Part shown: positions 15,425 through 18,315 of the stretch, in pieces
How positions within the stretch are numbered: the first letter of the stretch is position 1
Layout of the letters: the number at the start of each line of letters is the position of its first letter
NCBI GenBank assembly: GCA_021837545.1
Contig: JAKBFR010000043.1
Location: 1 to 18,315 of the forward strand
Direction: 5' to 3'
Origin: Bacillota bacterium
Lineage (GTDB): Bacteria; Bacillota_A; Clostridia; Clostridiales; Clostridiaceae
DNA length: 18,315 nucleotides
Translations under genes and position numbers: made by a program
Notes under the pieces: model-generated
Told to the model about the DNA's origin: nothing
What the model saw: the letters and a program-made list of their open reading frames with translations, nothing else
Databases searched by the model: none

Positions 15425-15838
15425 ATGAATAAAAAAGCTGCACTAATAATTACGCATGGACTTTTTGGTATAGAATTAGTAAAAAGCGTTGAGATGATTA
15501 TGGGAGAACAAGAAGATGTAAAGGCCTTAGGATTAAGTTTGGGTGAAAGTGTAGATGAATTGAGAAATACTGCTGATAATATTATAGCTGAAAATGAAAA
15601 AGCAGGAATAGATACTATAATAATGGCAGACATTTTAGGAGGAAGTCCATCAAATATAGCCTTATATTTACTAAAAAAATATAAGCGGGTTAAATTGATA
15701 ACAGGAGTTAATATGCTTATACTTATAGAATTTTTACAGTCGAGGGAATATAATGAATTTGATGATTTAATTGATTTAATTATAAATGTTGGATCAGAAG
15801 GAATAAAAAAATATGAAAATAATTTGGAAGGAAAGTGA
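15425..15838 (+). CDS. PTS mannose-family EIIA phosphocarrier
   Basis: 137 residues, a free-standing EIIA of the mannose/fructose-sensitive type. His11 in IITHGLFG is the likely site phosphorylated by HPr. The family motif DILGGSPSN is present at about residues 69-77. It passes phosphate to the EIIB encoded just downstream (6-bp gap). The ribosome binding site is GGAGAAGGGG. A 135-bp gap containing a hairpin separates it from the EIID gene. Confidence 0.92.
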   Translation: MNKKAALIITHGLFGIELVKSVEMIMGEQEDVKALGLSLGESVDELRNTADNIIAENEKAGIDTIIMADILGGSPSNIALYLLKKYKRVKLITGVNMLILIEFLQSREYNEFDDLIDLIINVGSEGIKKYENNLEGK

Positions 15839-15844
15839 TTTATT

Positions 15845-16333
15845 ATGGGAGAAATAGTATTAGCAAGAATTGATGACAGACTTATTCATGGACAAGTAAT
15901 GACAAAATGGTCTAAAGGAATGGGGACAAATGCATTATTCGTAGTAGATGATGCAACAGCAAAAGATCCGTTTATGAAGGATATTTATATGATGTCAACT
16001 GCCAACTCAGGGATGACAATAAAAGTATTTAGTAACGATGAAGTAGTAGAATATTGGAATACTACAAATTTTGAAAAAAATAAGGCAATACTTTTATTTA
16101 AAACAATAGCTGATGTAAAAGATGTTATTGGAAAAGGTCTTCCAATAAAAAGAGTGAACCTTGGTGGGATAGCAAAAACAAAAGACTCTAAGTTTGTACT
16201 TCCTAATGTAGCAATTAAACCAGGAGACTTTGATGTATTGAAAGAAATCGAAGATAAAGGGATTGAAGTATTTTTCCAAATTGTACCTGATACTAAATCT
16301 GTTTCATTAAAGGATGCAATTAAAAACTATTAA
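15845..16333 (+). CDS. PTS mannose/sorbose-family EIIB
   Basis: 162 residues, the standard length. The active-site loop RIDDRLIHGQV is at 8-18 with His15 as phosphorylated residue. NALFVVDDATAKDPF follows, and the C-terminal part (RVNLGGIAK, FFQIVPD) is typical of the family. It takes phosphate from EIIA and gives it to the incoming sugar. EIIA and EIIB are separate polypeptides, unlike the fused ManX of E. coli. Confidence 0.93.
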   Translation: MGEIVLARIDDRLIHGQVMTKWSKGMGTNALFVVDDATAKDPFMKDIYMMSTANSGMTIKVFSNDEVVEYWNTTNFEKNKAILLFKTIADVKDVIGKGLPIKRVNLGGIAKTKDSKFVLPNVAIKPGDFDVLKEIEDKGIEVFFQIVPDTKSVSLKDAIKNY

Positions 16334-16480
16334 ATAGTTGCGATAGAAATTACAAAGCTGGAATTTGTCTTTGAAATTACGGATAAGTGCAAGAATGAGA
16401 TAATATAAAATGATGATGAAAAATATTGATTTGGTGAACTACTTAATACTATAAAGTAATGTAGAATGAAGGGAATAGAT

Positions 16481-17284
16481 GTGTCTAAAGATAAATATGA
16501 TTTAAAAAATATTAAACTAGTAGCTTTGGATTTAGATGGTACATTATTAGATGACCATCTTGATATTTCTAATACAACTAAGGAAACAATTTCTAATTTG
16601 GTTGATAGAGGAATTAATGTTGCCTTAGTTTCAGGAAGACCTTATAAAGCGGTTGAATTTGTAAGAGAAAAGTTAGAAATAGATATTCCTGTTGTAGCAT
16701 ATAACGGGGGAATGGTAATTATTCATGGGAAAAATAAAATATTTTCCATGAAAATTCCTTTGAGAGAAGCCTTGAAAGTTATACGCTATGGAGAAGAGAG
16801 AGACCTATATGTAAAAGTTTATATTGATGATATCTTATATATAAAGGAACCTGATGAGAAATCTATTATTTTTTCCAAAAGCAGAAATATCAATTATAAA
16901 GTTGTTGGAAAACTTAGTGACAATATTAAGGAAGATGTCAATATGATTATAATTTATTATAATGAAGACATAAACGGATTAATTGATGAAGAACTTAAGG
17001 ATGTAGATGCTACAATTACTACATCAACATCTAATTCAATAGATGTGATTCCTAAAGGAATATCTAAAGAAAAGGGTATTAGGATGATAGCCGAAAATTT
17101 AAATATAAAAAGAGAAAATATACTAGCAATTGGAAATAGTTTAAATGATATAGAAATGCTAAAGTATGCAGGTATTGGAATTGCTATGAAAAATTCTGAT
17201 ATAAGCCTATTAAGAGAATGGAATAATATAGCTGAGTATACTAATAATGAAGATGGAGTTTACCATATAATAAATCAAATTTAA
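16481..17284 (+). CDS. Cof-type HAD-superfamily phosphatase
   Basis: 267 residues from a GTG start. Motif I ALDLDGT holds the nucleophile Asp17 and acid/base Asp19; motif II is VSGRP; motif III Lys lies in PKGISKEKG; motif IV is GNSLNDIEML, with Asn replacing the usual first Asp. The C2-type cap lies between motifs II and III. Cof-type enzymes dephosphorylate sugar phosphates and related compounds. In this operon it may remove a dead-end or over-accumulated sugar-acid phosphate. GTG at 16481 is preferred because GAAGGG is seven bases upstream; the ATG at 16466 has no ribosome binding site. It is 147 bp from the EIIB gene and ends at a strong terminator, so it closes the operon. Confidence 0.87.
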   Translation: MSKDKYDLKNIKLVALDLDGTLLDDHLDISNTTKETISNLVDRGINVALVSGRPYKAVEFVREKLEIDIPVVAYNGGMVIIHGKNKIFSMKIPLREALKVIRYGEERDLYVKVYIDDILYIKEPDEKSIIFSKSRNINYKVVGKLSDNIKEDVNMIIIYYNEDINGLIDEELKDVDATITTSTSNSIDVIPKGISKEKGIRMIAENLNIKRENILAIGNSLNDIEMLKYAGIGIAMKNSDISLLREWNNIAEYTNNEDGVYHIINQI

Positions 17285-17342
17285 AATAGGACTGAGCAAC
17301 AGAGTTTGTCAGTTTAATGTACTTACTTTTAAGAAATTTATT

Positions 17343-17396
17343 AGTTTGCAATAATATTAATCTAATATATTGATTAATATTATTGCAAACTTTTTA
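17343..17396 (+). terminator. strong intrinsic terminator closing the sugar-acid operon
   Basis: Perfect 20-bp stem: left arm 17343-17362, 9-base loop, right arm 17372-17391, followed by TTTTAATT. Because the stem is nearly symmetrical it could act on both strands. Confidence 0.92.
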
Positions 17397-17397
17397 A

Positions 17398-17425
17398 TTG
17401 CAGAATATTTTCACAAATGTAAACT
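17398..17425 (+). promoter_or_regulatory. weak candidate promoter for the transaldolase gene
   Basis: TTGCAG (17398-17403), a 16-bp spacer and TAAACT (17420-17425) lie after the terminator and before the ribosome binding site. Some promoter is needed here because of the strong upstream terminator, but the boxes are poor. Confidence 0.3.
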
Positions 17426-17456
17426 GTCAACTTAAAAAAGAGGAGATGTAAGAAAA

Positions 17457-18104
17457 ATGAGATTTTTTTTAGACACAGCAAACATAGAGCATATAAAAGA
17501 AGCAAATGAAATGGGAGTAATATGTGGTGTTACAACCAATCCCTCATTAATAGCAAAAGAAGGCAGAGACTTTAATGAAGTTATAAAAGAAATAACAGAA
17601 ATAGTAGATGGACCAATAAGTGGAGAAGTTATAAGTGAAGATGCTCAAGGAATGATTAAAGAAGGAAGAGAAATTGCAGCAATTCATAAGAATATGATTG
17701 TAAAGATTCCAATGACAGCAGAAGGACTTAAGGCAACTAAAGTTTTATCTAAAGAAGGAATTAAGACAAATGTAACTTTGATTTTCTCAGTAACACAAGC
17801 ACTTTTAGCTGCAAATGCAGGAGCAACATATGTAAGCCCATTTTTAGGAAGAATAGATGATATTTCAATGGATGGAATGGAACTTGTTAGAAATATTGCA
17901 GACATATTTGCAATTCATGGAATAGAAACAGAAATAATCGCAGCTAGCGTAAGAAATCCAATTCACGTTATTCAAGCAGCACAAGCTGGAGCAGATATAT
18001 CAACAATACCTTATAGCTTAGTTTTACAAATGATAAAACATCCATTAACAGATCAAGGACTTGAAAAGTTTAAGGCAGATTGGTCTGCTGCATTTGGAAA
18101 ATAA
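17457..18104 (+). CDS. tal: transaldolase, small TalC/FSA-type subfamily
   Basis: 215 residues, the size of the short transaldolase/fructose-6-phosphate aldolase class. [28 protein letters not shown] at 24-36, the Schiff-base Lys83 in [16 protein letters not shown] and FLGRIDD are all present. It moves a dihydroxyacetone unit between sugar phosphates in the non-oxidative pentose phosphate pathway. GAGGAG lies upstream of the ATG. It is transcriptionally separate from the PTS operon but next to a transketolase start, so the two form a pentose recycling pair that would take ribulose 5-phosphate made by the upstream operon. Aldolase versus transaldolase activity cannot be fully decided from sequence; transaldolase is preferred from length and neighbours. 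Confidence 0.92.
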   Translation: MRFFLDTANIEHIKEANEMGVICGVTTNPSLIAKEGRDFNEVIKEITEIVDGPISGEVISEDAQGMIKEGREIAAIHKNMIVKIPMTAEGLKATKVLSKEGIKTNVTLIFSVTQALLAANAGATYVSPFLGRIDDISMDGMELVRNIADIFAIHGIETEIIAASVRNPIHVIQAAQAGADISTIPYSLVLQMIKHPLTDQGLEKFKADWSAAFGK

Positions 18105-18151
18105 AATTATCAATTACTAATTATCAATTATCAATTGTCAATTGTCAATTA
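18105..18151 (+). repeat. heptanucleotide array, left arm (AATTATC/AATTGTC)
   Basis: Six consecutive 7-bp units start at 18105, 18112, 18119, 18126, 18133 and 18140 (AATTATC, AATTACT, AATTATC, AATTATC, AATTGTC, AATTGTC), plus a partial seventh. It begins directly after the transaldolase stop codon. Confidence 0.88.
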
Positions 18152-18222
18152 AGGAGCAAATTCCTAAGGAGTTTGAAAATCTATTAAAGAAATTCGGTAC
18201 GAAATTCATGATCAACTGAACG

Positions 18223-18257
18223 TTGAGAATTGAGAATTGAACATTGACAATTGAAAT
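18223..18257 (+). repeat. heptanucleotide array, right arm (TTGAGAA/TTGACAA)
   Basis: Five 7-bp units start at 18223, 18230, 18237, 18244 and 18251 (TTGAGAA, TTGAGAA, TTGAACA, TTGACAA, TTGAAAT). TTGACAA is the reverse complement of the left-arm TTGTCAA phase, so the two arrays face each other across about 70 bp and could fold into a stem. Confidence 0.82.
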
Positions 18258-18277
18258 AATGTAAAGTGAGGAAAAAA

Positions 18278-18315
18278 ATGAGTAGAGAGTTAGATAAATT
18301 ATCTATTAATGCAAT
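18278..18315 (+). CDS. tkt: transketolase N-terminus, 3' partial
   Basis: Only 12 codons are visible (MSRELDKLSINAI once the split last codon is read as Ile). The pattern ELDKLSINAIR is the typical opening of bacterial transketolases. GTGAGG lies upstream at a suitable distance. Position after transaldolase strengthens the call. It would transfer two-carbon units in the same pathway. The rest of the gene lies outside the window. Confidence 0.75.
   Translation, partial: MSRELDKLSINA

Noticed and set aside
18105..18257. CRISPR array
   Set aside because: The units are 7 bp and contiguous without spacers; they are simple heptanucleotide arrays.

Overview
The window comes from a low-GC, AT-rich Firmicute. 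Strong GGAGG-type ribosome binding sites, very A/T-rich codon choice, a YmaF-like protein, a possible Spo0A box and the protein families present point to a cluster I Clostridium of the beijerinckii/pasteurianum type. The species is inferred; no rRNA or tRNA is present to fix it.

Layout. (1) 1-1800 is the 3' part of a copper/heavy-metal handling fusion: HMA domain, SafE-type membrane domain, then two cupredoxin-like domains. (2) 1859-4977 holds a TetR-type regulator and a complete ATP-dependent Lon protease. The same GAACGTTC palindrome sits in the tetR promoter and just upstream of lon, and a 28-bp tandem repeat plus a hairpin lies between the two genes. (3) 5160-6187 holds two small genes, one unknown and one YmaF-like with six HxH motifs. 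(4) 6418-7890 (minus strand) is a membrane Ser/Thr kinase with one PASTA domain. (5) 8417-9430 is a secreted CAP-domain protein with wall-binding repeats and a Thr/Ser-rich repeat linker. (6) 9607-9745 is a non-coding island with two hairpins and a predicted pseudoknot that resembles the right end of an IS200/IS605 element. (7) 9758-17284 is a sugar-acid locus: a divergent RpiR regulator, a D-2-hydroxyacid dehydrogenase, a GntZ-like 6-phosphogluconate dehydrogenase, a mannose-family PTS (EIIC, EIID, EIIA, EIIB) and a Cof-type HAD phosphatase. (8) 17457 to the end holds a transaldolase, an inverted pair of heptanucleotide arrays, and the first codons of a transketolase.

How the genes may work together. 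The PTS would import and phosphorylate a sugar acid. A dehydrogenase that interconverts a 2-keto acid and a 2-hydroxy acid, next to 6-phosphogluconate dehydrogenase, fits 2-ketogluconate -> 2-keto-6-phosphogluconate -> 6-phosphogluconate -> ribulose 5-phosphate + CO2. Transaldolase and transketolase would then return pentose phosphate to glycolysis. Both dehydrogenases show NAD-type rather than NADP-type cofactor residues, so the two steps could be redox-neutral. Plain gluconate is the main alternative substrate. Three TGAAA-N5-TTTCA-like dyads between rpiR and the operon, one overlapping the -35 box of the operon promoter, are the likely RpiR operators.
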